A program made the translations under genes and the position numbers. From positions 1,047,691-1,111,690 of the forward strand of contig NZ_BBXF01000001.1 of assembly GCF_001570585.1 (NCBI RefSeq): a DNA stretch of 64,000 nt. The letters run 5' to 3'. The notes under the pieces are model-generated. The model had not been told where the DNA came from. It saw only the letters and a list, made by a program, of their open reading frames with translations, and did no database searches. Positions 8,339 through 17,053 of this stretch are shown one piece after another. This stretch comes from Herbidospora daliensis. GTDB lineage: Bacteria > Actinomycetota > Actinomycetes > Streptosporangiales > Streptosporangiaceae. The number at the start of each line of letters is the position of its first letter. Within the stretch, counting starts at the first letter, position 1.

Positions 8339-9136
8339 TCAGGCCTGCGGAGCGGGGGGAAGACCACGCTGACGGCGCAGATCGGTGCGCACCGCCACGG
8401 CCAGCCGCTTGGTGGCGAGCCGGTTGAGCGCCCCGCCGGCCACGGCGCCGGTGAGGAAGGGGCCGAGGGTGGTGAGGTGGCGGCCGAGGGTCCGCATGAG
8501 CCGGTTGCGCAGCGAGGTCTTGGCCGCCGCCCCGAGGGCGAGCGTGACCGACGCGGGTTTCAGGGGGTCGACCCCCCGCTGCTTGGACCAGGCGATGGCG
8601 AACTGCGCCGCCCGGGTGGGCCCCGTGCCGGGCACCTGCACGCCGTAGACCTCGTGGAGCTCCGCCAGGAGTTTGACCTCGATGGCGGCCACGACGACGG
8701 TCTCGGCGACGAGCTGCGCCGGAGCGGAGAGGAGGAGAGGGGGCGCGGCGAACTCCGCCGCGGCCAGTGCGCCGCCCACGGCGCCGACGGCCATGGTGGC
8801 CTTCGTCGCGGTGCGGACGAGGTCGTCTGCCAGCTGTTCGCCGGTCAGACCGTAGTGGTGCTCCTGCAGGGTCGCCAGGTCGCGGATCGGCAGCCGCGTG
8901 GCGACGTTCATGAACAGGTCGGCCAGCCAGCGGCCGCGGCCGACCCCGCTGGCACTCGCCTTCCTGGCGGACGTGGCCAGTGCCCCGCTGAGGCGGCCGA
9001 GCAGCCTGCGCCGCTCGGCGCCGTCAGTTTCCCCCGGTACATCCTGGCTGACAAGCTTGCCGATGATCTCGGCGACTTCGTCGTCGCCGTCGCGATCCCT
9101 ACTCTGATCTCTGGTCTGATCCGCTTCCGAAGCCAT
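8339..9136 (-). CDS. EcsC-like protein of unknown function
   Basis: A 265-residue protein beginning at ATG after a GGGAAGGG ribosome-binding site. The N-terminal 35 residues are acidic and disordered. The central part (about 95-190) is Ala-rich with hydrophobic helices (TKATMAVGAVGGALAAAEF) followed by the segment EVKLLAELHEVYGV, a pattern like the EcsC family, where a hydrophobic helix precedes an E-L-x-x-E-x-H/YG motif. The C-terminus has further Ala/Gly-rich helices (FLTGAVAGGALNRLA) and basic residues. EcsC-type proteins are membrane-associated but poorly characterised, and I hold the family assignment only moderately. Confidence 0.6.
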   Translation of the reverse strand: MASEADQTRDQSRDRDGDDEVAEIIGKLVSQDVPGETDGAERRRLLGRLSGALATSARKASASGVGRGRWLADLFMNVATRLPIRDLATLQEHHYGLTGEQLADDLVRTATKATMAVGAVGGALAAAEFAAPPLLLSAPAQLVAETVVVAAIEVKLLAELHEVYGVQVPGTGPTRAAQFAIAWSKQRGVDPLKPASVTLALGAAAKTSLRNRLMRTLGRHLTTLGPFLTGAVAGGALNRLATKRLAVAVRTDLRRQRGLPPAPQA

Positions 9137-9155
9137 CAACGGACCCTTCCCGGAA

Positions 9156-9455
9156 TCAGGCTGCGCACTCGCGGCAGACCTGCTGTCCGTTCTTCTCGGA
9201 GGCGAGCTGGCTGCGGTGATGCACCAGGAAGCACCGTGAACAGGTGAACTCGTCGGCCTGCCGAGGGATCACTCGGAGCGAGAGCTCCTCGTTCGACAGG
9301 TCAGCCCCCGGCAGTTCGAGCGACTCGGCCAGATCGGTCTCGTCGATGTCGATGCTGCCCGACGACTTGTCGCTGCGCCGCGCCTGGAGTTCCTGAAGGC
9401 TGTCTTCGCTCAGGTCGTCGTCAGTCTTGCGCGGGCTGTCGTAGTCGGTAGCCAT
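9156..9455 (-). CDS. DUF4193 zinc-ribbon protein
   Basis: A 99-residue acidic protein. The first 75 residues are hydrophilic with many Asp/Glu and the conserved ELSLRVIPRQADEFTC stretch. The C-terminus has a zinc ribbon with CSRC and CREC pairs separated by about 20 residues. This is the actinobacterial DUF4193 family, commonly encoded near dut. A small nucleic acid- or RNA polymerase-associated role is often guessed, but the sequence shows only a probable zinc site. The start is the ATG before ATDYDSP. Confidence 0.9.
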   Translation of the reverse strand: MATDYDSPRKTDDDLSEDSLQELQARRSDKSSGSIDIDETDLAESLELPGADLSNEELSLRVIPRQADEFTCSRCFLVHHRSQLASEKNGQQVCRECAA

Positions 9456-9688
9456 TTGCGTACTCCATCCCCCTCATCTGTATCTCTGACGCTTCGGGAG
9501 GGTGGCGCCCATACCGGGCAATCGGTACCCCGGATGAATGGACGCTGAACCTCCCGCCTCGCGAGGGTGTTCCCCACCTCGGCTCCGGTTAGCCAAATAT
9601 GGCGAAACCACAGCATTGGCGGGATGACCCACCGCGTTCGACGGCACATCCAACCACATTGCGCGAGTGGATGTGCAGCAGGGCACGA

Positions 9689-11047
9689 TCACCGCGCCGA
9701 GGGAGTCGTCGCGGGGGCCGAGCCCGGCAGTCGCACCGTCACCACGAGGCCGCCGCCGTCACGCGGGACCGCCGTGACCGTCCCCCCGTGGGCGCGCACG
9801 ATGGCGCGCACGATGGACAGTCCCAGTCCGGCCCCCTTGGCCGACTCGATCCGGTCGGCGTGCAGCCGCCGGAAGGGCTCGAAGAGCGCGTCGACCTCGT
9901 AGGCCGGGACCAGAATGCCGGTGTTGGCGACCTGAACAACGGAGGCCCCGTCGACGATTCCCGATCGCACCCAGACTTTTCCGCCGGACCCGTTGTTGTA
10001 CTTGATCGCGTTCTCGACGAGGTTGCTGACGCACCGTTCGAGCAGCACCGGGTCGCCGGTGGCCTGGGCCGGGTGGAGGTCGTACTCGACGTCGACGCCC
10101 TCCTCGGCCGCGAAGGGCGCGAGCTGGTCGACGGCGGTCTTCACGACGTCCTGGACGTCGACCGCCTTGCGGACCGACAGGTCGCGTTCGCTGCGGGCCA
10201 GCAGCAGCAGGCCCTCGATGAGGCGCTCGTGGCGGGCGTTGGTGCCCAGGAGGGTCCGGCCGAGCACCTTGAGGTCGTCGGAGGCCTCCGGGTCGGACAG
10301 GGCCACCTCCAGGACGGTCCGGTTGATCGCCAGTGGCGTCCGGAGCTCGTGGGAGGCGTTGCCGACGAACCGGCGCTGGGCGTCGAAGGCGCTGTTGAGC
10401 CGGGTGAGCATGGCGTCGAAGGTGTCGGCCAGCTCCTTGAGCTCGTCGTCGGGGCCCTGGAGGTCGATGCGCTCGTGGGCCAGCGAGGTCTCCGAGAGCT
10501 TCCGGGCGGTCGCGGTCATCTGCATGACCGGCTTCAGCGCCCGGTCGGCCACGATGTAGCCGAGGATCAGGGCCAGGATGCCCACCCCGAGCAGGGCCAT
10601 CAGCGACCGCTGGAGCACGTAGGTCTGGGCCGCCTCGATGGTCGCGCTGCGCTGGCCGATCCAGTAGTCGTCCCAGATCTGGGAGAGCTCCGCCGGCACG
10701 TCGCCGCCCAGGGGCACCGGCGTCCAGGCGTCCTTGATGGCCCAGCCGACCAGCGAGTACATGACGAACACCAGCAGCGCCCCGGCGGCGAAGAACATGG
10801 CGCCGTAGGTGATGGTCAGCCGCCAGCGGATGCTGAGGCGGCTGGCCAGCTCCTTGACCTGGTCGGCGAGCGACGGCCTGACCGGGTGGGCCTCGCCGGG
10901 CGGCGGGCCGTCCCAGGCGGGCGGGCCGCTCGGCGGCGGGGGCGGCTGGCTCTTGTAGGGGCCGGTGCCCACCGGCGAGGTCATACGGTTGCCTGGCTTG
11001 GGCCGCTCCGCGGTCACCTCTTCTTTGCGTTCGGTCCAGTCGGTCAC
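9689..11047 (-). CDS. OmpR-family-partner sensor histidine kinase
   Basis: A 452-residue membrane sensor. It starts at a GTG that overlaps the response-regulator stop (GTGA), giving translational coupling. It has a proline-rich cytosolic N-terminus, TM1 near residues 85-110 (LTITYGAMFFAAGALLVFVMY), an extracytoplasmic loop with several Trp, TM2, then HAMP, the H-box SHELRTPLAINRT with the phospho-accepting His, the N-box NLVENAIKYN and the G-box GAGLGLSIVRA. The architecture resembles the CutS/MtrB-type sensors of actinomycetes; the stimulus cannot be read from the sequence. It phosphorylates the regulator encoded immediately upstream. Confidence 0.92.
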   Translation of the reverse strand: MTDWTERKEEVTAERPKPGNRMTSPVGTGPYKSQPPPPPSGPPAWDGPPPGEAHPVRPSLADQVKELASRLSIRWRLTITYGAMFFAAGALLVFVMYSLVGWAIKDAWTPVPLGGDVPAELSQIWDDYWIGQRSATIEAAQTYVLQRSLMALLGVGILALILGYIVADRALKPVMQMTATARKLSETSLAHERIDLQGPDDELKELADTFDAMLTRLNSAFDAQRRFVGNASHELRTPLAINRTVLEVALSDPEASDDLKVLGRTLLGTNARHERLIEGLLLLARSERDLSVRKAVDVQDVVKTAVDQLAPFAAEEGVDVEYDLHPAQATGDPVLLERCVSNLVENAIKYNNGSGGKVWVRSGIVDGASVVQVANTGILVPAYEVDALFEPFRRLHADRIESAKGAGLGLSIVRAIVRAHGGTVTAVPRDGGGLVVTVRLPGSAPATTPSAR

Positions 11048-11697
11048 AGCTTGTACCCCACTCCAGGCACCGTCTCGATCACCTGGGGCTCGCCCAGCTT
11101 CTTCCGCAGCGTCATCATCGTCACCCGGACCACGTTGGTGAATGGGTCGATGTTCTCGTCCCACGCCTTGTCGAGCAGGTCCTCCTGGCTGACCACGGCC
11201 CCCTCGGCGCGCAGCAGCTCCTCCAGGACGGCGAACTCCTTCTTGGTCAGCGTGATCTCGCCTCCGTCGCGGGTGACCAGGCGCTTCCCGGGGTCGAGCC
11301 GGATGCCCGCGCGCTCCAAGACCGGCGGCAGGGCGGCGGCCGACCGCCGCCCGAGCGCCCGCACCCGCGCCACCAGCTCCATGAACACGAACGGCTTGGC
11401 GAGGTAGTCGTCTGCCCCCAGCTCCAGGCCCTCGACCTTGTCGTCGACGTCGCCGCTGGCGGTCAGCATGATGATCCGCGAGGCGGTGCGCTGGGCCACC
11501 AGCCGCCGGGCCACCTCGTCGCCGTGCACCTTGGGCAGGTCGCGGTCGAGCACGATCACGTCGTAGTCGATGTAGCCCGTCTTCTCCAGGGCGGCGGCGC
11601 CGTCATAGGCGACGTCGACGGCCATCGCCTCCCGGCGCAGACCGGTCGCGATCGCGTCGGCGAGCACGCGCTCGTCCTCCACCACAAGCACCCGCAT
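11044..11697 (-). CDS. OmpR/PhoB-family response regulator
   Basis: A 217-residue regulator starting at MRVLVVEDE, six nt after a very strong AAGGAGGA ribosome-binding site. A longer reading to 11787 lacks family similarity. Receiver domain: acidic pocket E7/D8 and phospho-acceptor D51 (VIVLDRDLP), with the conserved Thr in IIMLTASG and Lys in YLAKPF. The C-terminal winged helix (about 125-217) has the TLTKKEFAVLEELL start and FTNVVRVTMMTLRKKLG recognition helix, ending VPGVGYKL. First gene of the two-gene operon with the sensor kinase; CutR-like in size and style. Confidence 0.95.
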   Translation of the reverse strand: MRVLVVEDERVLADAIATGLRREAMAVDVAYDGAAALEKTGYIDYDVIVLDRDLPKVHGDEVARRLVAQRTASRIIMLTASGDVDDKVEGLELGADDYLAKPFVFMELVARVRALGRRSAAALPPVLERAGIRLDPGKRLVTRDGGEITLTKKEFAVLEELLRAEGAVVSQEDLLDKAWDENIDPFTNVVRVTMMTLRKKLGEPQVIETVPGVGYKL

Positions 11698-11888
11698 CGG
11701 GCTTCCTCCTTCATCAGGTGGCTTCATTCTCGCGGCAGTGACCGTAAGTGCACGGTAAGCCTCACGCTGAGATGGAGAAATTTCCATGTTTAGGCGTTTA
11801 AGCGGGATGGGTAGAGGTGGTCATACCCCCGAGCCTGCGCGTCCGCTTCCGCGTCGGCTCGATGAAACCCCATAGGAAAGAAGGTGAG

Positions 11889-12053
11889 ATGGGCGAGTTC
11901 ACGACGACGATCGAAACCCGGCTCGACCAGGCCTACAAGGGACTCCAGGAGGCCGAGTCGTCCGGCGACGATTTCCTCGCCGACACCCTCACCGCCGAGA
12001 TCGAGGATCTTCGGAGGCTGGCCGACGACCACGGCATCCCTCTTCAGCGCTGA
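11889..12053 (+). CDS. Small conserved-looking hypothetical protein (54 aa)
   Basis: A 54-residue acidic, soluble peptide, MGEFTTTIETRL to GIPLQR, with an AGAAGGTGAG ribosome-binding site next to the ATG. It looks like two amphipathic helices (LDQAYKGLQEAESSGDD and TLTAEIEDLRRLADDHG), suggesting a helical hairpin. I do not recognise the family. It lies between the divergent response-regulator gene and a strong terminator hairpin, which supports its being a real transcription unit. An upstream in-frame ATG (11862) is less well supported by a ribosome-binding site. Confidence 0.6.
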   Translation: MGEFTTTIETRLDQAYKGLQEAESSGDDFLADTLTAEIEDLRRLADDHGIPLQR

Positions 12054-12082
12054 CTGACCCAGGCTGAACTCCGAGCAGCGGC

Positions 12083-12117
12083 GGACCCCGCCGGGCCCAA
12101 CAGGCCCGGCGGGGTCC
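12083..12117. terminator. 15-bp perfect hairpin, bidirectional terminator
   Basis: GGACCCCGCCGGGCC (12083-12097) and GGCCCGGCGGGGTCC (12103-12117) form a perfect GC-rich stem with a CAACA loop. It lies 30 nt after the 54-aa ORF and 7 nt beyond the stop of the convergent phosphatase gene, so it likely terminates both. There is no U tract, as is usual in high-GC actinobacteria. Confidence 0.75.
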
Positions 12118-12123
12118 CGTCTT

Positions 12124-12933
12124 CTACAGGTCCCTCTCGGGGTCGAGCGGCAGCAGCAGGTCGTGCAGCTGCCCGAACAGCTCCGGCGCGGCCGCCAGGC
12201 CCATTTCGATGTTGTACGCCGCCCCGTGCAGCCCCCCGACCCGCGCGCCCGCCTCCTGGGCGATCAGCCCGCCGGCGGCGTGGTCCCAGTAGTTGGTGCC
12301 GCGCTCGTAGTAGGCGTCCACCCGGCCGGCCGCCACCGAGCACAGGTCGACCGCGCACGACCCGCCGCGCCGGATGTCCCGCACCCGGGGCAGCACCTCG
12401 GCCAGCACCCGCGCCTGCACGGCCCGCCGCCCGGCGGCGTACCCGAAGCCGGTCGCGACCAGCGCCCGGTCGAGCGGCACCCCGGTCGAACAGTTGATCG
12501 GCCGGTCATTGAGAAAGGCCCCGCCGCCGCGGACGGCGGTGAACACCTCCCCCATCGGCGGCACGTTGACCACCCCGGCCACGACCTCGCCGTCGACCTC
12601 GACGGCGATCGACACCGCCCACGCGGGCAGCCCGTAGAGGAAGTTGACGGTCCCGTCGATGGGGTCGACGACCCACCGCGCGTCACCCGCGCCGGGGGTG
12701 TCGCCGCCCTCCTCACCGAGGATCGCGTCGTCGGGACGGTTCTCGGCGATCCGGGCCCGGATCAGATCCTCGGCGGCACGGTCGAGGGCGGTCACGACGT
12801 CGGTGGGGCTGGACTTGGTCTCCACCACTTCGGGGCGGGCGGAGAGCGCGGCCCGTTCGGCGAGGAGCAGATCGCCCGCCTCGATCGCGATGCTCCGGGC
12901 GAGATCGAGGAATTTGTCCGGGTTCAGCGGCAT
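12124..12933 (-). CDS. Inositol monophosphatase family protein
   Basis: A 269-residue Mg2+-dependent phosphatase of the IMPase/CysQ/HisN superfamily. Metal and catalytic motifs are intact: the EEGG glutamate (ILGEEGG), WVVDPIDGTVNF and the C-terminal YWDHAAG. Possible substrates are inositol-1-phosphate, histidinol phosphate or PAP; family motifs alone do not separate these. The protein starts at ATG with a TAGCCT hexamer exactly 6 nt upstream, indicating a leaderless mRNA. It is monocistronic, followed by the 15-bp hairpin. Confidence 0.93.
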   Translation of the reverse strand: MPLNPDKFLDLARSIAIEAGDLLLAERAALSARPEVVETKSSPTDVVTALDRAAEDLIRARIAENRPDDAILGEEGGDTPGAGDARWVVDPIDGTVNFLYGLPAWAVSIAVEVDGEVVAGVVNVPPMGEVFTAVRGGGAFLNDRPINCSTGVPLDRALVATGFGYAAGRRAVQARVLAEVLPRVRDIRRGGSCAVDLCSVAAGRVDAYYERGTNYWDHAAGGLIAQEAGARVGGLHGAAYNIEMGLAAAPELFGQLHDLLLPLDPERDL

Positions 12934-12939
12934 GCGCCC

Positions 12940-12945
12940 AGGCTA
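12940..12945 (-). promoter_or_regulatory. -10 hexamer TAGCCT, leaderless start of inositol-phosphatase gene
   Basis: TAGCCT on the minus strand, 6 nt before the ATG at 12933, so transcription would begin at or next to the start codon. Confidence 0.5.
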
Positions 12946-13003
12946 TCGAGGCCGGTGGAACGGAAGGTTGCGCACCGGCCTCGCGGACGTCGACGGGCGC
13001 GGG

Positions 13004-14929
13004 TCAGGCCACCGCGTCGGGGCGGCGCCACTCCTCGCCCAGTACGTGGTGGGCCAGGAAGGCGAAGATCGTCTCGTACCAGGCGAGGGTGTTGCCCGGC
13101 TTGAGGATCCAGTGGTTCTCGTCGGGGAAGTACAGGAACTTGGCATCGGCCCCCGTCCGCTGGAGGTCCCACCAGAGCCGCAGGGCCTCGCCGATCGGGA
13201 CGCGGTAGTCCTTGTCGCCGTGGATGACCAGCATCGGCGTGGTGATCTCGTCGAGCCAGCGGTGCGGCGACAGGCGCTCGTAACGGTCGGAGCCGGGCAG
13301 GCCGAACTCGCGCTGCCAGTACGACGACACGTCGGTCGTACCGGCGAACTGGTCGAGGTTCCACAGGGAGGCGTGGGTGACGATCGCCTTGAAGCGCGAG
13401 GTGTGGCCGGCCACCCAGTTGGCCATGTAGCCGCCGAACGAGCCGCCCATCGCGGCGGTGCGGGTCTCGTCGATCTCGGGGAGCTTGCAGGCGGCGTCGG
13501 TGATGGCCATCAGGTCGCCGTGGGTCACCGGGCCCCACTCGCCCCAGCCCCGGTCGATCATCTCCTGGCCGTAGCCGGTCGACATGGCGGGGTCGGGCAG
13601 CAGGACGGCGTAGCCGCGGGCGGCCATGATCCACGGGTTCCAGCGCCACGACCAGTCGTTCCAGCTGCCGAGCGGGCCGCCGTGGATCCACAACAGCAGC
13701 GGGGCGGGCGTCTCGGCGGCGGGCAGCACCAGCCAGGCGTGGATCTCGGTGCCGTCGTCGGCGGTGGCGGTGATCTCCGTGAGCGTGCCGGGGAGGTCGG
13801 GGACCGGGGTCGCCGACGGCAGCACGACGTAGCCGCCGTCGACCAGTTTCACCGGCACCGGCGGGTGGTCGACGGCGCCGCGCAGGGCGTAGACCGTGCC
13901 GTCGGGGGCCACGTTGATCTCGATGTACGCGCCGTGGTCGGGGGTGATGCGGCGGCGTTCGCCGTCGAGGGACACCGCGAAGATCGGGCGGCGGCCGCGG
14001 TCGTCGCAGGCGGCGTACAGGAAGGAGGAGTCGGGGGCCCAGGCGAGCGAGTAGGCCGAGTCGCCCAGGGCGCGCTGGTCGCCGGTCTCCAGGTCGATCA
14101 GCCAGATCTCGCCCCGGGCCGGGACCGTCTCGGAGGTGAGGCGCTCGCGGTGGCACGCGACGTAGCGGCCGTCGGGCGAGATCACGATCGGGCCCTCGAA
14201 GTTGTGGTCGTCGTCGCTCGCCAGGACCCGGCGCTCCCCGCCCGCCAGGGCGACCACACGGGCGCGGTAGTCGCCGTCGGGGAAGTCGTCGCGCCACAAC
14301 GCCACGACGGTCGTGCCGTCGGGGGTAACGTCGAAGGCGGTGCGCTGGAGGGCGTTCCCGGCGTCGGGGGCCAGGTCGCCGTGCTCCACCGAGAACAGCC
14401 GGGGGCTGCCGGGGCCGAGGTCGTGGTCCCAGAAGCGGACCGGGTAGCCCTCGTGGAGGAGCGCGGTGATGCCGGCCTCCTCGCGCTCCTTGCGGCGCTC
14501 GCGCTCCGATTCGGGGTCGCCGGGGAGGACGTCGGCGAGGTAGACGATCGCGGAGCCGCCGGCCCGCACGCCGGAGATCCCTCCGGGGCGGGTGGCCAGG
14601 CGGCGGGCCTCGCCGGTCTTCGGCAGCAGCCACAGGGCCGGCTTGTCGTCGGCGTCCTTCTCTGCGGGGTCGGGGCGGGCGGAGACGAAGAGCAGGTCGC
14701 CGCCGGGGGTGAAGACGGCGCCGCTCTCTCCCTTGGCCGACCGGGTGAGCCGGGTGGGCTCGCCGGACGGGTCGAGGGGGATGTCGTAGATCGCGGTGCC
14801 GTAACTCTTGCGGTCGGGGTTCAGGGACTGCGTGACGGCCACGAGCCGGGAGCCGTCGGGGGCGAGTCGCAGCGACGCCGTCCGTGGGACGGCGACGTAG
14901 TCACGCACATCCTGGAAGATCGAGCTCAT
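13004..14929 (-). CDS. S9 family (prolyl oligopeptidase-like) serine peptidase
   Basis: A 641-residue enzyme of the acylaminoacyl-peptidase/prolyl-oligopeptidase clan. Residues 1 to about 380 form a seven-bladed propeller, seen as repeated PDG blocks (APDGSRL, TPDGTTVV, SPDGRYVA). The C-terminal alpha/beta hydrolase has the oxyanion WIHGGPLG segment, the nucleophile in GGSFGGYM (S497), and Asp and His in VIHGDKDYRVP and DENHWI. There is no signal peptide, so it is probably cytosolic and trims peptides or N-blocked peptides. It starts at ATG only 30 bp from the divergent hemH; each gene has its own -10. Confidence 0.93.
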   Translation of the reverse strand: MSSIFQDVRDYVAVPRTASLRLAPDGSRLVAVTQSLNPDRKSYGTAIYDIPLDPSGEPTRLTRSAKGESGAVFTPGGDLLFVSARPDPAEKDADDKPALWLLPKTGEARRLATRPGGISGVRAGGSAIVYLADVLPGDPESERERRKEREEAGITALLHEGYPVRFWDHDLGPGSPRLFSVEHGDLAPDAGNALQRTAFDVTPDGTTVVALWRDDFPDGDYRARVVALAGGERRVLASDDDHNFEGPIVISPDGRYVACHRERLTSETVPARGEIWLIDLETGDQRALGDSAYSLAWAPDSSFLYAACDDRGRRPIFAVSLDGERRRITPDHGAYIEINVAPDGTVYALRGAVDHPPVPVKLVDGGYVVLPSATPVPDLPGTLTEITATADDGTEIHAWLVLPAAETPAPLLLWIHGGPLGSWNDWSWRWNPWIMAARGYAVLLPDPAMSTGYGQEMIDRGWGEWGPVTHGDLMAITDAACKLPEIDETRTAAMGGSFGGYMANWVAGHTSRFKAIVTHASLWNLDQFAGTTDVSSYWQREFGLPGSDRYERLSPHRWLDEITTPMLVIHGDKDYRVPIGEALRLWWDLQRTGADAKFLYFPDENHWILKPGNTLAWYETIFAFLAHHVLGEEWRRPDAVA

Positions 14930-14959
14930 CGTTCGAACCTACCCCCCTAAGCTGGGCAC
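14930..14959. promoter_or_regulatory. 30-bp divergent promoter between S9 peptidase and hemH
   Basis: The two ATGs are 30 bp apart. TAGGTT (minus strand, 14941-14936) is 6 nt before the peptidase start and TAAGCT (plus, 14948-14953) is 6 nt before hemH. With usual spacing, each -35 would lie inside the other gene's first codons, so the two leaderless promoters are back to back. Confidence 0.55.
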
Positions 14960-15937
14960 ATGGGGAACTACGACGCGATCGTCGTGCTGTCGTTCGGCGG
15001 GCCCGAACGGCCTGAGGACGTGCTGCCGTTCTTGGAGAACGTGGTGCGCGGACGGGGTGTGCCGCGCGAGCGGCTCCTCGAGGTGGAGGCCCACTACCAG
15101 TCGATGGGCGGGGCCAGCCCGATCAACGCGCAGAACCGGGCGCTGGTCGAGGAGCTGCGCAAGATCGTCGACCTGCCGGTCTACTGGGGCAACCGCAACT
15201 GGCACCCCTTCCTGGAGGAGACCGTCGCCCAGATGAAGGCCGACGGGGTCCGGAAGGCGGCGGCGTTCGCGACGGCGGCCACCGCGTCCTATTCGAGCTG
15301 CCGCCAGTACCGCGAGGACATCGCGCGGGCCGCCGCCGCGGTGCCCGGCGGGCCCGAGCTGGTCAAGATGCGCCACTTCTACGACCACCCGGGGTTCGTG
15401 GCGGCCATGGCCGACCGCACCCGCGCCGCCCTGGCCGAGGTCGGCGGCGACGCCCGGCTGGTGTTCACCGCCCACTCGATCCCGGTCTCGATGGCGGTGT
15501 CGGCCGGGCCGCAGGGCAACGCCTACGAGCGGCAGCTGCGCGAGGCGTCCGCGCTGGTCGCCGCCGAGGTCGGGGCCGGCGACTTCGACCTGGTCTGGCA
15601 GAGCCGCAGCGGCCCTCCGCACATCCCGTGGCTGGAGCCCGACGTCTGCGACCACCTGGAGACCCTCCACGCCAAGGGCGTCGAGTCGGTCGTGCTGGTG
15701 CCGATCGGGTTCGTCTCCGACCACATGGAGGTGCTCTACGACCTCGACGTGGAGGCCAGGAACCTGGCCGGCGAGCTCGGCCTGCGGCTGGCCCGCGCGG
15801 GCACGGCCGGCACCCACCCGAGGTTCGTCGAGATGATCCGCGACCTGGTGAACGAGCCCGAGCCGACGGCCTGCCCGGTCACCTGCTGCCCGGCGCCCTC
15901 ACGGGTACGCCCGGGCGTAGGCGGCGGCCAGTCCTAG
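14960..15937 (+). CDS. hemH: Coproporphyrin/protoporphyrin ferrochelatase, [2Fe-2S] type
   Basis: Inserts Fe2+ into the porphyrin ring; in actinobacteria this enzyme acts on coproporphyrin III (CpfC) before decarboxylation to haem b. The 325-residue chain has the family N-terminus (DAIVVLSFGGPE), the active-site His in FTAHSIP and the C-terminal Glu region SDHMEVLYDLD. Four cysteines fit the actinobacterial [2Fe-2S] cluster: C114 (SYSSCRQY) plus CPVTCC near the C-terminus. The last ~13 codons overlap the convergent transglycosylase gene, so the tail after the cysteines may simply be read-through of that overlap. Leaderless promoter upstream. Confidence 0.95.
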   Translation: MGNYDAIVVLSFGGPERPEDVLPFLENVVRGRGVPRERLLEVEAHYQSMGGASPINAQNRALVEELRKIVDLPVYWGNRNWHPFLEETVAQMKADGVRKAAAFATAATASYSSCRQYREDIARAAAAVPGGPELVKMRHFYDHPGFVAAMADRTRAALAEVGGDARLVFTAHSIPVSMAVSAGPQGNAYERQLREASALVAAEVGAGDFDLVWQSRSGPPHIPWLEPDVCDHLETLHAKGVESVVLVPIGFVSDHMEVLYDLDVEARNLAGELGLRLARAGTAGTHPRFVEMIRDLVNEPEPTACPVTCCPAPSRVRPGVGGGQS

Positions 15938-17053
15938 CACCTTGTTCACGTAGTCCCACGAGTGGTTGTACGCCCACACGGCCTTCCTGAGGCTCTCGCC
16001 GCCCCCGGCCGCGCCGGTGGCGCACAGGTAGTTGGCCGCGCCGGGCACGGCGTCGTAGGCGTTCCAGATGTCGGCCACCCCGTCGCCGTCGCCGTCGACG
16101 CCGTAGGCGCGCCAGGTGGCCGGCATGAACTGCATCGGGCCGAGCGCGCCGGCCGACGAGGGGCCGTTGTTGCGCCCGTGGCTGCTCTCGACCTGGCCGA
16201 TCGCCGCCAGGACCGTCCACGACAACCCCGGGCAGACCCCGGCCGCCTTCTGGTAGAGCTCCAGGTAGCTGGAGGGGCGGCCGACCAGGGTGGTCCGGGC
16301 GGCGGGCTGCTGCTCCTTCTCCTCCTTGACCGCGCCGATGGGCACCACGCTGGAGCCGTCGCCCATCAGCTTGCGCACCCGCGTCCCGCTGACGTTGTCT
16401 CCGTGGACGAGCACGACGACGCCGTCGGAGAAGCCGAGGCGCGCCCCGAGGTCCTTGGAGATCAGTCCGTCGATGTTGGGGAAGCCGAGGTTCGCCGAGG
16501 CGGCGATGCGCAGCCGGGGGCCGTTGTCGACCTGGTACTCCTTGCCGAGGACCATGCCGAGCCGCTTCATGACGGCCGGGTCGGCCACCACCTCGCCGCG
16601 CGCGATGGCGCTCCACACCTCCGGGTGCTGGGCGACCGGTTCGGGCGTCCACGACCGGAACTGGGCCGGTTCGACCGCCAGCAGCTGGAGCGGGTGTCCC
16701 GACAGCTTGACCCCGCCGCCGCCCACCAGGGCGACCTTCTGGACGTGCTTCACCTTGGCGATGCGCAGCACCGTCTCCTGCGGCACCGGCCGCGGCGCGA
16801 TGCCGAGCAGCTGCGGCGGGGTGACCGGCACGCCGGGCCCGCCGATCTGCCGGGGCGGCGCCGACGGCGCGAGCGGGCCGGGCAGGACGGTCGGCGAGGG
16901 CGGGGGTGAGGCGGCCGCCCCCGCGACGGGACGGCCGGCGTCGTTGAGGAGGAACACACCGCCGGCGGCGACCGTCACCACGATGGTCGCGGCGAGCCCG
17001 GTGACGAGGGCAAGAAGCGGCGTGAACCGGGGATGACGGGGAGCCTGGTTCAC
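15899..17053 (-). CDS. Lytic murein transglycosylase with N-terminal membrane anchor
   Basis: A 384-residue protein with one TM or signal anchor (residues 12-36), then a Pro/Ser-rich linker. A ~200-residue middle region (about 90-265) looks like an extracytoplasmic alpha/beta domain, somewhat reminiscent of MacB/FtsX-type periplasmic core domains (inference). The C-terminal SLT domain contains the catalytic Glu in AIGQVESSHG and the block GALGPMQFMPATWRAYG, followed by DGDGDGVADIWN, typical of MltB/SLT_2-type enzymes that cleave peptidoglycan to 1,6-anhydro-muropeptides. Its 3' end overlaps hemH by 39 bp on the opposite strand. Confidence 0.9.
   Translation of the reverse strand: MNQAPRHPRFTPLLALVTGLAATIVVTVAAGGVFLLNDAGRPVAGAAASPPPSPTVLPGPLAPSAPPRQIGGPGVPVTPPQLLGIAPRPVPQETVLRIAKVKHVQKVALVGGGGVKLSGHPLQLLAVEPAQFRSWTPEPVAQHPEVWSAIARGEVVADPAVMKRLGMVLGKEYQVDNGPRLRIAASANLGFPNIDGLISKDLGARLGFSDGVVVLVHGDNVSGTRVRKLMGDGSSVVPIGAVKEEKEQQPAARTTLVGRPSSYLELYQKAAGVCPGLSWTVLAAIGQVESSHGRNNGPSSAGALGPMQFMPATWRAYGVDGDGDGVADIWNAYDAVPGAANYLCATGAAGGGESLRKAVWAYNHSWDYVNKVLGLAAAYARAYP

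Noticed and set aside
8339-9136. Candidate otsB (trehalose-6-phosphate phosphatase) next to otsA.
   Set aside because: No HAD-superfamily DxDGT motif; the sequence is an Ala-rich EcsC-like protein.
9689-11697. Definite CutRS assignment of the OmpR-type two-component pair.
   Set aside because: Architecture and style are compatible, but many actinomycete OmpR pairs look the same, so no gene symbol is given.
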